A stretch of DNA of 64,000 nt, taken from contig NZ_JACSZW010000004.1 of assembly GCF_014472395.1 (NCBI RefSeq), positions 248,001 to 312,000 of the forward strand, read 5' to 3'. The position numbers and the translations under genes were made by a program. Below the pieces are notes generated by a model. That model did not search any database and was not told where the DNA came from. It saw nothing but the letters and a program-made list of their open reading frames with translations. Every line of letters starts with the position of its first letter. The first letter of the stretch is position 1. The stretch comes from Pedobacter sp. N36a. Its GTDB lineage: Bacteria; Bacteroidota; Bacteroidia; Sphingobacteriales; Sphingobacteriaceae. Shown one piece after another: positions 35,855-45,299 of this stretch.

Positions 35855-37078
35855 TTATCCTTGAATAGCGGATTTTTTTCGCTTGGTAGGTTCCGGATTA
35901 TGGATTTTTAATTTTTGTCCAGGTACAATGGAGGAGCTTTTAAGCCCATTCCAAACTTTTAAATCCTGGACTTCTACATTATATTTATTGGCAATAGCGT
36001 TGAGGGTTTGCCCTGGAGTCACTTTATGGTAACTGACCGCAGCAGTGGGTTTTGCCGTGATTTTCTTTTTTAAACGGCGGTCATCATTGGAAGCAAGGTA
36101 TACATTCTGATTCACATCCAGCTCCGCATTGTTCAATACTTCATAGATTTCCGCAAATTGCCCCATGTTGACCTTAGGAATCACAATACGCTTGGGCTCC
36201 AATTCCGTACCATTTACAATCTTCTTCTTATAACTGGGATTTAAGCTGCAAAGTGCATCCTCTTCTATACTGAGTGCCGTAGCCAACTGCGGTAAGGACA
36301 CAAAGCGATTCACATGAATGGTATCGGTATTTTTTACGAATGGAGAAGCCTGCGCTTTAATCTGATGCTGTCCGGAACACTTCATCACGTAAAGAGCGGC
36401 GATGAACGCCGGAACATAATTACGTGTTTCTAAAGGAAGGTAAGGTCTGATTTCCCAGAAATCGTGGGAATCTGCTTTGATGATGGCCCTTTTCACATTA
36501 CCCATTCCGCAGTTGTAGGCGGCAATGGCCAATAGCCAGTCGCCCAGCTCCTGGTAAGCATCTTTAAAATAAGCTGCTGCTGCGTAACTGGCCTGAATGG
36601 GATCTTTTCTTTCATCCACAAAATTGTCCATGTTCAATCCATAATCTTTTGCCGTAGCAAACATGAACTGCCATAAACCTGTGGCACCTACCCTGGATAC
36701 CGCATGGGCATTCATCGCAGATTCTATAACAGGCAGGTATTTTATCTCTTCGGGGATATTATAAAATTTCAGTGCTTTTTCAAAAACGGGGAAGTAATAT
36801 TCGGACAGGCCGATCATTTTCCCCATCATCTCTTTCCTGCCGCTATACACGTCAATGTACTTTTGTACATGTTCATTATAGCTGAGGGGCACCATTTTCT
36901 GGATAGAGTCCAGACGGGCCTTAAACACGTAGTTATGGTTGCGAAAAGTTGGTGTTTCTGGTAAAACCGGTAAGGCAAGGGTATCCATAATATTTAGAGA
37001 ACCTTGCGGTTGCTGAGCTGCTGCTGAAAAGCTGGTTAATGCTACAATACAGGATGCAAAAAGTACATTTATTTTCAT
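35855..37078 (-). CDS. Lytic murein transglycosylase (MltD-like) with LysM domain
   Basis: About 407 aa, exported (signal peptide ends near SFSAAAQ). The SLT domain (about 95-250) carries the catalytic Glu in VIESAMNAHAVSRVGATGLWQFM region and the AAYNCGMGNVKRAI motif. One LysM domain is clear near the C-terminus (about 345-395, YHKVTPGQTLNAIANKYN). It cleaves peptidoglycan glycan strands with formation of anhydro ends. The ATG at 37078 is preferred over a TTG two codons upstream. It ends the run that begins with the amidohydrolase gene, next to other wall-related genes. Confidence 0.92.
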   Translation of the reverse strand: MKINVLFASCIVALTSFSAAAQQPQGSLNIMDTLALPVLPETPTFRNHNYVFKARLDSIQKMVPLSYNEHVQKYIDVYSGRKEMMGKMIGLSEYYFPVFEKALKFYNIPEEIKYLPVIESAMNAHAVSRVGATGLWQFMFATAKDYGLNMDNFVDERKDPIQASYAAAAYFKDAYQELGDWLLAIAAYNCGMGNVKRAIIKADSHDFWEIRPYLPLETRNYVPAFIAALYVMKCSGQHQIKAQASPFVKNTDTIHVNRFVSLPQLATALSIEEDALCSLNPSYKKKIVNGTELEPKRIVIPKVNMGQFAEIYEVLNNAELDVNQNVYLASNDDRRLKKKITAKPTAAVSYHKVTPGQTLNAIANKYNVEVQDLKVWNGLKSSSIVPGQKLKIHNPEPTKRKKSAIQG

Positions 37079-37101
37079 AGGCAATGTTTGGTGACATGGT
37101 T

Positions 37102-38520
37102 CTAGGTTAAAAATGTATGGGACAGAGACAACAGTTCCTGTTCCTTAAAGTGCTTTGCCATAAGCTGTAAGCTTAACGGTAATCCTTCATTATTATTGCC
37201 CAAAGGAATCGCAATTGCTGGAATTCCTGTCAGCGATGCCAGTACAGTAAAAATATCTGCCATGTACATCACCAATGGATCGTCCATATTTTCGCCGATT
37301 TTGAACGCAGGCGTTGGCGCCACAGGGCTCAATACCACATCAAAGTCGACCAGCATTTCTTCCATTTTCTCGCGGATCAGTCTTCTCACCTGCTGTGCTT
37401 TTTGATAGTAGGCATCATAGTAACCTGCGCTCAAAACAAATGTACCAATCAGAATGCGTTTTTTCACTTCTTCACCAAAACCTTCCGCTCTGGAAGTCTT
37501 GTACAAGTCGTTCAAAGTCACCGCGTCCATATTGCGGTGCCCATAATGAACCCCATCATATCTGGATAAATTAGAAGAAGCTTCGGCAGTGGTTAACACA
37601 TAATAAGCAGGAACCAGGTAATCCAGCAAATCAAAAGATACATAGGATACCGTATGTCCTTGACTTTTAAAACGCTCGATTGCGCTCAGTATGGATGCTT
37701 TAATTGCAGGATCTAAGACTTCACTTTCCAGTGTTTCTTTCAATACCGCAATCTTTTTTGGTCCTCCTGCTGATAATCCGGCAGTATAATTAGGCACTTC
37801 CTGTTTAGAAACGGTGCTGTCATTATCATCTGCGCCTGCTAGAATTTCCAGCAATAGGGCAGCGTCAGAAATAGAGGAAGTAATGGTACCTACCTGATCA
37901 AAGGAAGAAGCATAAGCGATGACGCCATATCTGGAAATGCGGCCATAAGTAGGCTTCATTCCGATACATCCGCAGAAAGCAGCGGGCTGTCTGACAGAGC
38001 CACCGGTATCCGTTCCCAATGCTGATAAGCAAAGGTCTGCTTGTACCGCTACTGCCGAGCCTCCTGAAGAGCCTCCGGCAACACGTGCCGTATCTGCCGC
38101 GTTTTTCACTACGCCATAATAAGAAGTTTCATTGGAACCACCCATGGCAAACTCATCACAGTTGAGTCTTCCGATGATGATGGCATCTTCGGCCAATAGT
38201 CGCGCTACTACGGTAGCAGAATAAGGAGAGACAAAACCATCCAGCATTTTGGAAGAGGCGGTCACGATGTGGTCTTTATAACAAATATTGTCTTTAATAC
38301 CAATCACCATTCCTGCCAATTTACCCGCAGTACCCTGGTCTATTTTCTCTTGTACTACTTTAGCCTGAGCGGCCGCAGAATAAAAAAACACCTCATTAAA
38401 AGCATTGAGGTGTTCATGAGTTTCTATTTGCTTAAAATAGTGATCCAGCAGCTCAATTAAACTAAGTTTTTTTTGAGCAATAAGGGTTTGTATCTCTGAT
38501 AAGGAGTTATACTTCTTCAA
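37102..38520 (-). CDS. gatA: Glutamyl-tRNA(Gln) amidotransferase subunit A
   Basis: Amidase that produces ammonia for converting Glu-tRNA(Gln) to Gln-tRNA(Gln), working with GatB and GatC. The amidase-signature Ser-cisSer-Lys triad is visible: Lys in IGIKDNICYKD, and the serines in GGSSGGSAVAV and GTDTGGSVRQPA. The 472-aa length is standard. gatB and gatC are not next to it, as in many Bacteroidota. Confidence 0.95.
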   Translation of the reverse strand: MKKYNSLSEIQTLIAQKKLSLIELLDHYFKQIETHEHLNAFNEVFFYSAAAQAKVVQEKIDQGTAGKLAGMVIGIKDNICYKDHIVTASSKMLDGFVSPYSATVVARLLAEDAIIIGRLNCDEFAMGGSNETSYYGVVKNAADTARVAGGSSGGSAVAVQADLCLSALGTDTGGSVRQPAAFCGCIGMKPTYGRISRYGVIAYASSFDQVGTITSSISDAALLLEILAGADDNDSTVSKQEVPNYTAGLSAGGPKKIAVLKETLESEVLDPAIKASILSAIERFKSQGHTVSYVSFDLLDYLVPAYYVLTTAEASSNLSRYDGVHYGHRNMDAVTLNDLYKTSRAEGFGEEVKKRILIGTFVLSAGYYDAYYQKAQQVRRLIREKMEEMLVDFDVVLSPVAPTPAFKIGENMDDPLVMYMADIFTVLASLTGIPAIAIPLGNNNEGLPLSLQLMAKHFKEQELLSLSHTFLT

Positions 38521-38559
38521 ATTTCAAGAATAGGTTAAATTTAAAAATCGGATTAAAAC

Positions 38560-38766
38560 CTATAGTGGTTTGTTCGTGCGGTTTTGTTCTACTTTGTCAG
38601 CAGCATCATCCATCCCGTCTTTTCCGTCTTTAAATTCTTTAATGCCTTTACCTAAGCCACGCATAAGTTCTGGAATTTTTTTACCACCGAAAAGTAATAA
38701 AACAATTACAAGGATAACGGCGATTTCCATGCCTCCTAATGCGGCTAATATTGGTGTGTTTAACAT
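38560..38766 (-). CDS. tatA: Twin-arginine translocase subunit TatA/E (short paralog)
   Basis: 68 aa: one transmembrane helix (about 12-28, [22 protein letters not shown]), then the amphipathic helix ([14 protein letters not shown]) and a short charged tail. TatA oligomers form the export pore with TatC (13121). It sits 11 bp after a second, longer TatA gene. Confidence 0.92.
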   Translation of the reverse strand: MLNTPILAALGGMEIAVILVIVLLLFGGKKIPELMRGLGKGIKEFKDGKDGMDDAADKVEQNRTNKPL

Positions 38767-38777
38767 GATATGATTAG

Positions 38778-39188
38778 TTAAAGTTGTGTTTTATCTGTTT
38801 CTATTTTAGGATTTTCAGTGCTGACTGCTGCTACTGCTTCCTTTTTTTCTAAGTCAATCCCTTCTGAAGCAGCAGGAGTAGTTTCTACAGCAGCAGTAGT
38901 GCTGCCAGGATACATTTGCGCTTCCAGGCTTGTTTCTTTTGGATGGTGACGGCTGTTGTCGTTAATCACGTCATTAATGTCGTCCACAATACCTACGGAA
39001 TTTATGTTGCGATGGATTTCTCTCTTCACCCCATCTGAGGCATCTTTAAAATCGCGGATTCCTTTTCCCAAGCCTCTTGCCAATTCCGGAAGTTTTTTAC
39101 CTCCAAATAACAAAAGAACCACAACCAGGATCAGCATAATCTCACCGCTGCCCATGTTTAAGAATTCCAATAGTGTTCCTGAATACAT
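38778..39188 (-). CDS. tatA: Twin-arginine translocase subunit TatA (long paralog)
   Basis: 136 aa. The N-terminal 50 residues repeat the TatA plan: helix around [19 protein letters not shown] and amphipathic [14 protein letters not shown] Thr/Ala/Glu-rich tail of about 80 residues follows and is probably disordered. Two tandem TatA genes with no TatB suggest a minimal TatAC system in which one paralog may take the TatB role. Confidence 0.9.
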   Translation of the reverse strand: MYSGTLLEFLNMGSGEIMLILVVVLLLFGGKKLPELARGLGKGIRDFKDASDGVKREIHRNINSVGIVDDINDVINDNSRHHPKETSLEAQMYPGSTTAAVETTPAASEGIDLEKKEAVAAVSTENPKIETDKTQL

Positions 39189-39244
39189 TTTAAGCTCTAT
39201 TTATTAAATCAATATACAAATATAAACATTTCTCGCGCAATCCT

Positions 39245-40588
39245 CTATTTTGCAGACAGCCATCCTGCAGGATTCTGTGCAACCGTTCCTCTATAGATCT
39301 GGAATTGAAGCTCAGGGATATCTCCCGAAGAAGCCACGCTGCCAATGCTTTGTTTCGTGCTCACATCGTCTCCCTGGCCTACACTAACCGATTTAAGGTT
39401 CTGATATACCGTGAAGAACTGTCCGTGTTTGATCAGTACATAATACCTGCCGAGTGCATTTCCGACCTTAGTAACTTTTCCGTTAAATACAGCCCTTACC
39501 GCAGCACCTTCAGCGGTTTGGATGGTAATACCAGCATTATCGTAGCTGGCTTGTCCCTCTTTATGTTTACCAAAACTCTCCGTAGTGGTTCCGGCAGCTA
39601 CCGGCCAGGGTAAAGATCCCCTGTTACTTTCAAAAGCCGCAGATAGTCTTGCTGCTTCCGGCGTTGCCGTCAGGTAATTGTTGCTGCTGTTTGCCGTGGC
39701 AGCTTTTGCCTTCGCTACCGGAGCAGCGGCGGCAACAGGAACCGGTTTATTTTCCGCTTTTGCTTTGGCTACCGCCGCCGCTCTTGCACGCTCTGCAGCC
39801 GCAATGGCCGCTAATCTAGCCCGTTCCGCAGCCCTTGCTTCTTCTTCCGCTTTCTTCTTGGCGATCGCAATCTCGCGGGCAATGGCCGCACGGATGTTTC
39901 TATCGATCTGTGCCTGTTGTTTTTTACGGGCTACAATGTCTTGCTTATATTGCTTTTCCTGCTTGCTGATTTTGTTCAATACCTGAGCCTGCTCATTTTT
40001 GTTCTTGCCCAGTTTATCCTTTTCAGTTTCCTGCTCATGCAGCAAACTGCTTTTTTGCTTTAAGTTTTTATCGAGTACAACAATTTTATAGTTCAGGTCT
40101 TTTTGCGTCCCCTGGATATATCCGGCTTGTTTTTTCCGGTACTGACCAAATTGCTGCAGGTACTTAATTCTTTTATAGGCCTGATTAAAATCACTGGCCG
40201 CAAACACAAACATCATCTTGTCGTACGCATTTTGGTTGCGCTGTGCAAAACGAATCATCCCCGCATACTCTTTTTTAAGCTGCGACAGCTGTCCTTTTAA
40301 ATTGATGACTGTATTGGTGTTTTCGTGAATCTGATTGTCCAGGTGCTTAATCTCAGAATTGATGACCGAAATCTTCTCCTGCATTAAACTAATTTTCGTG
40401 TTTAAGGCATTGATCTGGCTTTGTGTCAATTTCTTGTTTTTAGCCGTCTTCGTCAGATTTCTCTGAAGCAGTTCTATTTCCCGTTGTATGGCTTCTTTTT
40501 TTCTTTTAAGCTCTGAACTGTTCTGCGCAACGGCGAAGTTGGCGGATAATAAAAATAAGAAGAGGAATAATAGTTTATTTAGCTTCAT
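39245..40588 (-). CDS. EnvC-like murein hydrolase activator (degenerate M23)
   Basis: 447 aa. A signal peptide (FLFLFLLSANFAVAQ) leads to a long coiled coil (about 22-250), an Ala/Lys/Arg-rich linker (about 250-310), and a C-terminal LytM/M23 fold (about 330-447). In active M23 enzymes zinc is held by HxGxD and HxH motifs. Here the matching places read DNAGI, YQNL and ELQFQ, so the ligands are missing, as in EnvC, which activates amidases instead of cutting the wall itself. Neighbours include mltD and tat genes, consistent with an envelope role (Tat exports amidases in E. coli). Confidence 0.88.
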   Translation of the reverse strand: MKLNKLLFLFLFLLSANFAVAQNSSELKRKKEAIQREIELLQRNLTKTAKNKKLTQSQINALNTKISLMQEKISVINSEIKHLDNQIHENTNTVINLKGQLSQLKKEYAGMIRFAQRNQNAYDKMMFVFAASDFNQAYKRIKYLQQFGQYRKKQAGYIQGTQKDLNYKIVVLDKNLKQKSSLLHEQETEKDKLGKNKNEQAQVLNKISKQEKQYKQDIVARKKQQAQIDRNIRAAIAREIAIAKKKAEEEARAAERARLAAIAAAERARAAAVAKAKAENKPVPVAAAAPVAKAKAATANSSNNYLTATPEAARLSAAFESNRGSLPWPVAAGTTTESFGKHKEGQASYDNAGITIQTAEGAAVRAVFNGKVTKVGNALGRYYVLIKHGQFFTVYQNLKSVSVGQGDDVSTKQSIGSVASSGDIPELQFQIYRGTVAQNPAGWLSAK

Positions 40589-40610
40589 TGCGTCAAAAGT
40601 ATAAAAAAAA

Positions 40611-41402
40611 TCAGTCTATTACTTCATACTTCCCTGGAACATTAAACGGAAACTCCACCAGAAGATTGCTTTCAACCTTTGAAAAATCAATATTCAGCGC
40701 GATTTTTTGCTTTCCTGCCATAGAATTGATCTGAAGGGCGGTAGGAAAGAGCGTACCATTCATATTTTGATAATCCCCGTAAACGACCTTCATCGCTCTC
40801 GCAGATTTCAGATCGTTTAACTCATATTCTGAAACCTTAAACAAAGTATTGAACAAGGCGCGATAAGCAAGATCTGCAGCTGCTCCATTGATGTCCCAAA
40901 CGCCATTTTTATCGGTCAAATTCGCATCCTCGGTCATGAATTCAGGAATGGTATTGCCTGATAAGATCGACTGTAATAATTTATAGGTGACTTGTGGGTT
41001 TGTATATCGATGCACATAGCTGAAAGGCTTCGCCAGATAGACGCTCTGTAGTTTATTCAGCACCTTGATGCTATCTGGAGTGATCAACGCCCTGGCTCCT
41101 TCGATCCCGAATGCACCGGTAATAGATACCCAGATCCCTTCATCCTTACGGATACGGATGTTAATACTTACATTATTGGAGTTCCCATTCATCTCCAATT
41201 TTGCCTTTCCCTTCAGAGATAAAGTAGTATAAGAAATATCCTTGCTTTGCAGCAGGTTTAACGTTTCTAGTTTTTCCGAATTTACCGGAGCAACCCCTGT
41301 TACCGGGGGGGCCACAACCACGATCTTTTTCTTCGTTTTACAAGCTACAGTCAGCGAAATCATCGCCAAAAAGACCAAGTTATTTAATATATTTCTTCTC
41401 AT
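40611..41402 (-). CDS. DUF4292 family lipoprotein
   Basis: 263 aa with a lipoprotein signal (ISLTVACKTKKK). The body, with ISYTTLSLKGKAKLEMNG and IWVSITGAFGIEGARALITPDSIKVLNK, fits the Bacteroidota DUF4292 family, whose fold is probably a LolA/LolB-like half barrel. That suggests lipid or lipoprotein handling at the envelope; function is inferred, not known. Its start overlaps the end of the TPR gene by 23 bp. Confidence 0.75.
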   Translation of the reverse strand: MRRNILNNLVFLAMISLTVACKTKKKIVVVAPPVTGVAPVNSEKLETLNLLQSKDISYTTLSLKGKAKLEMNGNSNNVSINIRIRKDEGIWVSITGAFGIEGARALITPDSIKVLNKLQSVYLAKPFSYVHRYTNPQVTYKLLQSILSGNTIPEFMTEDANLTDKNGVWDINGAAADLAYRALFNTLFKVSEYELNDLKSARAMKVVYGDYQNMNGTLFPTALQINSMAGKQKIALNIDFSKVESNLLVEFPFNVPGKYEVID

Positions 41403-43074
41403 TAATTTTTCGGTTTAAGTGGGCAGAATCATTTCCTGCAGCTTTTGCTTTCTGCCATTGTACCAATGCCGCCTCGCGTGCTCCTGTTAAAAACAGGATG
41501 TCGCCATAATGCTCCAGATACAGCCCATTACCAGCACCATCTTGCTGAATGGCAATTTCTGCCCAAGGTTTCGCGGCTTCATATTTCCCACGTTTCAACA
41601 GCACCAATGCATAAGTATCCGCGACGGAAGTATTCCCAGGCATCGCCGCTGCTGCTTTTGCCACTAGTTCTTCTGCTTTCGCCAGATCCTGATTACTCAA
41701 GGCCAGATAAAACGCATAATTATTTAACAGCAGGTAATTTTTGGGGGCCAGCTTCACCGCCTTATCGAAAGCCGTATTGGCTTCTGAAAACTTTTGTTCA
41801 TCGAGGAAGATCTCCCCTTGCAGCGCAAAAATAAGGGCTTGAAGCGCTGGATTATCGCCATCCATCTGCAAAGCGGACTTAATGTTGGTCATCGCTTCCC
41901 CATTCTGCTGATCGCGATGCAGGGCGAAGGCCAGGTAATAATACAGGATTCCCTGATTCGGAAAAATAGCCAGGGCCTCTTCTCCGCTTTTTGCAGCGTC
42001 TTTATATTTCCCTAAGTTATTTTGAATGGTCAGTACACGCTCCCAGACTGGATACAGCTGATCGCTTACTTTCAGCACCTGCTGATATTGCTGCAATGCA
42101 CCGGATAAATCTTCTTTTTGATATAGCAAATCGCCATAAAGTGCCATCATATTGGGATCATTGGCGGAGCTTTCCAAGGCTAACTTTGTTAAGGCAATCG
42201 CCTCTTCCAGCTGCGTCGTGTTTTTTGCAGTACCCGCAATCATCAGGATAATTTTGCCTTTTCTTTGGGTTGGCATTTCCGGATTGGCGAAAGCTGCTCT
42301 TAGCGCTAATCCAGCTTCTTTACTGCTTTTTATATTTTGGTAATAATCGGCTAATGCCAGATCGATTTCATAATTTTCCGGACTGATGCTTTTTGCTTTT
42401 TTAAGCAGGAGGACTGCATTTTCCATTTGCCCTTTCTCCACCATTGTCTGGCTCAGGTCCAGCATTCCGGGTACGTCATCAGCTCCTGCCGAAAGCATGT
42501 TTTCCATTTCTGCCTTGGTCGCGGTTTTCTTATTGCCCAGGTCAATCCGCTGTCTGGCCTGGATCAATGCCTTGGAAACACCAAATTTCTTTTCTAACTC
42601 ATCATAAGTTCTGAAGGCTTCTGTGGTTTTACCCAGCAATAGATAAGCATTCCCCTTATCAAAATAGAAAGCATCATTATCGGGCGAAAGACGAATCAGC
42701 TCGTTAAAAACAGTGATCAGTCCATCCATATCCCCTTTGCGCTTATATAGCTCAGCCATCATCTTCCAATACCAAAGGTTATTGGCCTCCAATGCCACTG
42801 ATTTCTTGATGGCAGCTTCTGCTTCCGCCAATTTATTCTGGCGGTAGTTCAGACTCGCAATTTCATAATAGACTGCGGCATTATTTGGATCCAGCGTCAG
42901 GATTTTCTGAAAGCTCTCCCCCGCTTTGCTGTAATTTTCATTCAGCTTCTCCCGCAGTCCGGCGAAGAAAAGGGTCTTCACTTCAGTACTATCCAATTTT
43001 GGATTTACAGGTTGCTGTGCCGCAGCAGTAGCGCCTGCAAGTAGTAATGATAGTAAAAGAGACCTTCGCTTCAT
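41380..43074 (-). CDS. Exported tetratricopeptide-repeat protein
   Basis: 564 aa with a signal peptide (LLLSLLLAGATAAAQ) and then tandem TPR units through almost the whole length. Typical repeats are YSKAGESFQKILTLDPNNAAVYYEIA and KLAEAEAAIKKSVALEANNLWYWKM. TPR arrays are protein-binding scaffolds. It is just before a DUF4292 lipoprotein in the same operon (23-bp overlap), so the two may act together in the periplasm. The partner is unknown. Confidence 0.85.
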   Translation of the reverse strand: MKRRSLLLSLLLAGATAAAQQPVNPKLDSTEVKTLFFAGLREKLNENYSKAGESFQKILTLDPNNAAVYYEIASLNYRQNKLAEAEAAIKKSVALEANNLWYWKMMAELYKRKGDMDGLITVFNELIRLSPDNDAFYFDKGNAYLLLGKTTEAFRTYDELEKKFGVSKALIQARQRIDLGNKKTATKAEMENMLSAGADDVPGMLDLSQTMVEKGQMENAVLLLKKAKSISPENYEIDLALADYYQNIKSSKEAGLALRAAFANPEMPTQRKGKIILMIAGTAKNTTQLEEAIALTKLALESSANDPNMMALYGDLLYQKEDLSGALQQYQQVLKVSDQLYPVWERVLTIQNNLGKYKDAAKSGEEALAIFPNQGILYYYLAFALHRDQQNGEAMTNIKSALQMDGDNPALQALIFALQGEIFLDEQKFSEANTAFDKAVKLAPKNYLLLNNYAFYLALSNQDLAKAEELVAKAAAAMPGNTSVADTYALVLLKRGKYEAAKPWAEIAIQQDGAGNGLYLEHYGDILFLTGAREAALVQWQKAKAAGNDSAHLNRKINEKKYIK

Positions 43075-43088
43075 CGTTGTTATATTTT

Positions 43089-43520
43089 TTATTTACCAGT
43101 GTGGCCGTAACCACCAGCACCACGTGCGGTATCCGACAATTCTTCTACCGCTTCCCAGGAAATGGTTTCATGTTTTGCAATCACCATCTGTGCGATGCGA
43201 TCGCCATTATTCACTACAAAATCAGTATCAGATAGGTTTACCAACAGCACTTTAATCTCTCCGCGGTAATCCGCATCGATTGTTCCCGGCGAATTCACAA
43301 TACTAATGCCATGTTTATAAGCCAATCCACTGCGTGGACGAATTTGTGCTTCAAAACCTACAGGCAACTCAATGTGCAGTCCTGTTGGAATCAAAACACG
43401 CTGTAAAGGTTTAATCGTGACTTCAGTTTCTACAAACGCACGCATGTCCATTCCTGCCGCATGAGCAGTTTCATATTGAGGTAAAGCGTGTCCTGAGTGA
43501 TTAATGATGTTGATTTTCAT
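43089..43520 (-). CDS. dut: Deoxyuridine 5'-triphosphate nucleotidohydrolase
   Basis: dUTPase of 143 aa, trimeric, turning dUTP into dUMP and pyrophosphate to keep uracil out of DNA. The five motifs are in order: [39 protein letters not shown], and the Gly-rich [10 protein letters not shown]. Confidence 0.96.
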   Translation of the reverse strand: MKINIINHSGHALPQYETAHAAGMDMRAFVETEVTIKPLQRVLIPTGLHIELPVGFEAQIRPRSGLAYKHGISIVNSPGTIDADYRGEIKVLLVNLSDTDFVVNNGDRIAQMVIAKHETISWEAVEELSDTARGAGGYGHTGK

Positions 43521-43536
43521 GGTAATATATTTATTT

Positions 43537-45021
43537 TTATTTTTTAAACAGTATTGCTTTCAGCTGGTCTTTTTCCAAATAGGTAATTACGCCTATGAAA
43601 GCAAGCAGTAACAGATTTCCAATGTAAATATTTCTATTGAATACCCAGAAAGACAACAACACCAGTACCACTGAAATAATTAAATAAGAAAGAATTCTTT
43701 TCAAATTGTAAGGTATCGGATAATATTTCTGGCCTAATATATAGGAGATCACCATCATTACAAAATAAGCGAGCATGGAAACCCATGCAGAGCCCATATA
43801 GCTGAATTTTGGAATCAACACGAAGTTAAACACAATGGTAATCAATGCGCCAACCAGAGAAATATATAAGCCGAAACGAGTTTGATCCGACAAGCGATAC
43901 CAGATAGAAAGGTTGGAATATACGCCCAAACAGACATAACCGAATAGCAAATAAGGCACTGCCGGTAAGCCTACCCAATACTCTGGTTTGCTGATAAATC
44001 GTTTCAAAATTTCAATATTGGCGATTAAGCCCACAAATAGCACCACCAATGCGATCACAAAATAATGCAGGATGATGGCGTAAGTCTGCCTTGCATTTTC
44101 CTTTTTAGCATGACTGAAAAAGAAAGGTTCTGCCCCTAAACGGAAGGCGGTTACGAAAATACTGATGAACATGGCCAGTTTACAAATCGCGCCGTAAATG
44201 CCGACTTCATAATCCGCAATAGCATCCGGCAATAACCTGCTCAATACAATCTTATCCAGGTTTTCATTCACAATAAAGGAAAGATTGGCGATCAATACCG
44301 GCCATGAATAAGAAAACATTTTCCCGAAAAGCGCTTTATCAAACTTCAATTGAAGCTTTGAAAATTCCGGCAGCAGCATCAGAAAAGTAACTACGCTGGC
44401 AATTAAATTGGCTACAAATACATAACCTACCCATACACCACGGTACCAGGACGAAAGCCATTCGGCCATTGGCCATTGATTTTTAATGATCAATGGGATG
44501 ACATAAATGAACAATAAGTTGAAGCCTACAAAGCAGCCAATATTCAGGAACTTGATCAGACTATACTTAAATGCTTTTTCATCTGCTCTCAATTTGGCAA
44601 ATGGAATCACACAAATCGCATCAATATATAGGATGCCAATAAAGAACTGCACATAATATTTATAATCTGTGAGTTGTTTAGGATCATCTGTTAAATAGGC
44701 CGCGATCGGGTTTGATAAGACCAAACCTGTAATTAAAAACAGGGTGGAAATAAAAGCAATCACCAGGAAGGAGTTGTTGTATACCTCCTGTTTCCTATCC
44801 TCGTGTTTATTGAGGTACCTGAAATAGGTGCTTTCCATCCCAAATGCCAATACTGCATTGATCATCGAGGCGTAAGCATACATGGTCGTGAAAATACCAT
44901 ACGTCCCCGCAGCGAATTTGCTGGTATAAATCGGGGTCAGGATAAAGTTAAACAGCCTGGAAAATACAGTACTTAAACCGTAGATGGCAGTCTGACCGAG
45001 GAATTTCTTGATGACAGACAC
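43537..45021 (-). CDS. Polysaccharide biosynthesis flippase (Wzx-like)
   Basis: 494-aa membrane protein with about 12-14 transmembrane segments. The N-terminus [28 protein letters not shown] and the whole hydropathy pattern fit the MOP superfamily of lipid-linked oligosaccharide flippases. It probably moves a glycolipid precursor across the inner membrane. No glycosyltransferases lie nearby, so the substrate is unknown. It lies 3 bp after the acylphosphatase gene. Confidence 0.85.
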   Translation of the reverse strand: MSVIKKFLGQTAIYGLSTVFSRLFNFILTPIYTSKFAAGTYGIFTTMYAYASMINAVLAFGMESTYFRYLNKHEDRKQEVYNNSFLVIAFISTLFLITGLVLSNPIAAYLTDDPKQLTDYKYYVQFFIGILYIDAICVIPFAKLRADEKAFKYSLIKFLNIGCFVGFNLLFIYVIPLIIKNQWPMAEWLSSWYRGVWVGYVFVANLIASVVTFLMLLPEFSKLQLKFDKALFGKMFSYSWPVLIANLSFIVNENLDKIVLSRLLPDAIADYEVGIYGAICKLAMFISIFVTAFRLGAEPFFFSHAKKENARQTYAIILHYFVIALVVLFVGLIANIEILKRFISKPEYWVGLPAVPYLLFGYVCLGVYSNLSIWYRLSDQTRFGLYISLVGALITIVFNFVLIPKFSYMGSAWVSMLAYFVMMVISYILGQKYYPIPYNLKRILSYLIISVVLVLLSFWVFNRNIYIGNLLLLAFIGVITYLEKDQLKAILFKK

Positions 45022-45024
45022 GCG

Positions 45025-45297
45025 TTATTTCTTGATGATTTCGAAATTACGGTAGCCCTTCAGTTCTCCAGGAGTTACTTCTACCGTTTCAATTTTTGCC
45101 CTGTCAGGTCCTTCATTACACCATTCTTCAAAAACTTCCAAAGAGGCATCATCACCTTCTGCTTCCAGGTATAAGGTACCATCCTTCTCATTCTTAACTA
45201 TTCCGCGGACACCCATTTGATCTGCGATTGCCTTTGTGGTCTCTCTAAAGGATACCCCCTGCACCTTTCCGGTAACTCTTATGTTGATGTGTTTCAT
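45025..45297 (-). CDS. Acylphosphatase
   Basis: 90-aa hydrolase of acyl phosphates. The catalytic Arg is in VQGVSFRETT and the Asn in GIVKNEKDGTLYLEAEG, both at family positions. The physiological substrate is unclear. Confidence 0.93.
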   Translation of the reverse strand: MKHINIRVTGKVQGVSFRETTKAIADQMGVRGIVKNEKDGTLYLEAEGDDASLEVFEEWCNEGPDRAKIETVEVTPGELKGYRNFEIIKK

Positions 45298-45299
45298 TC

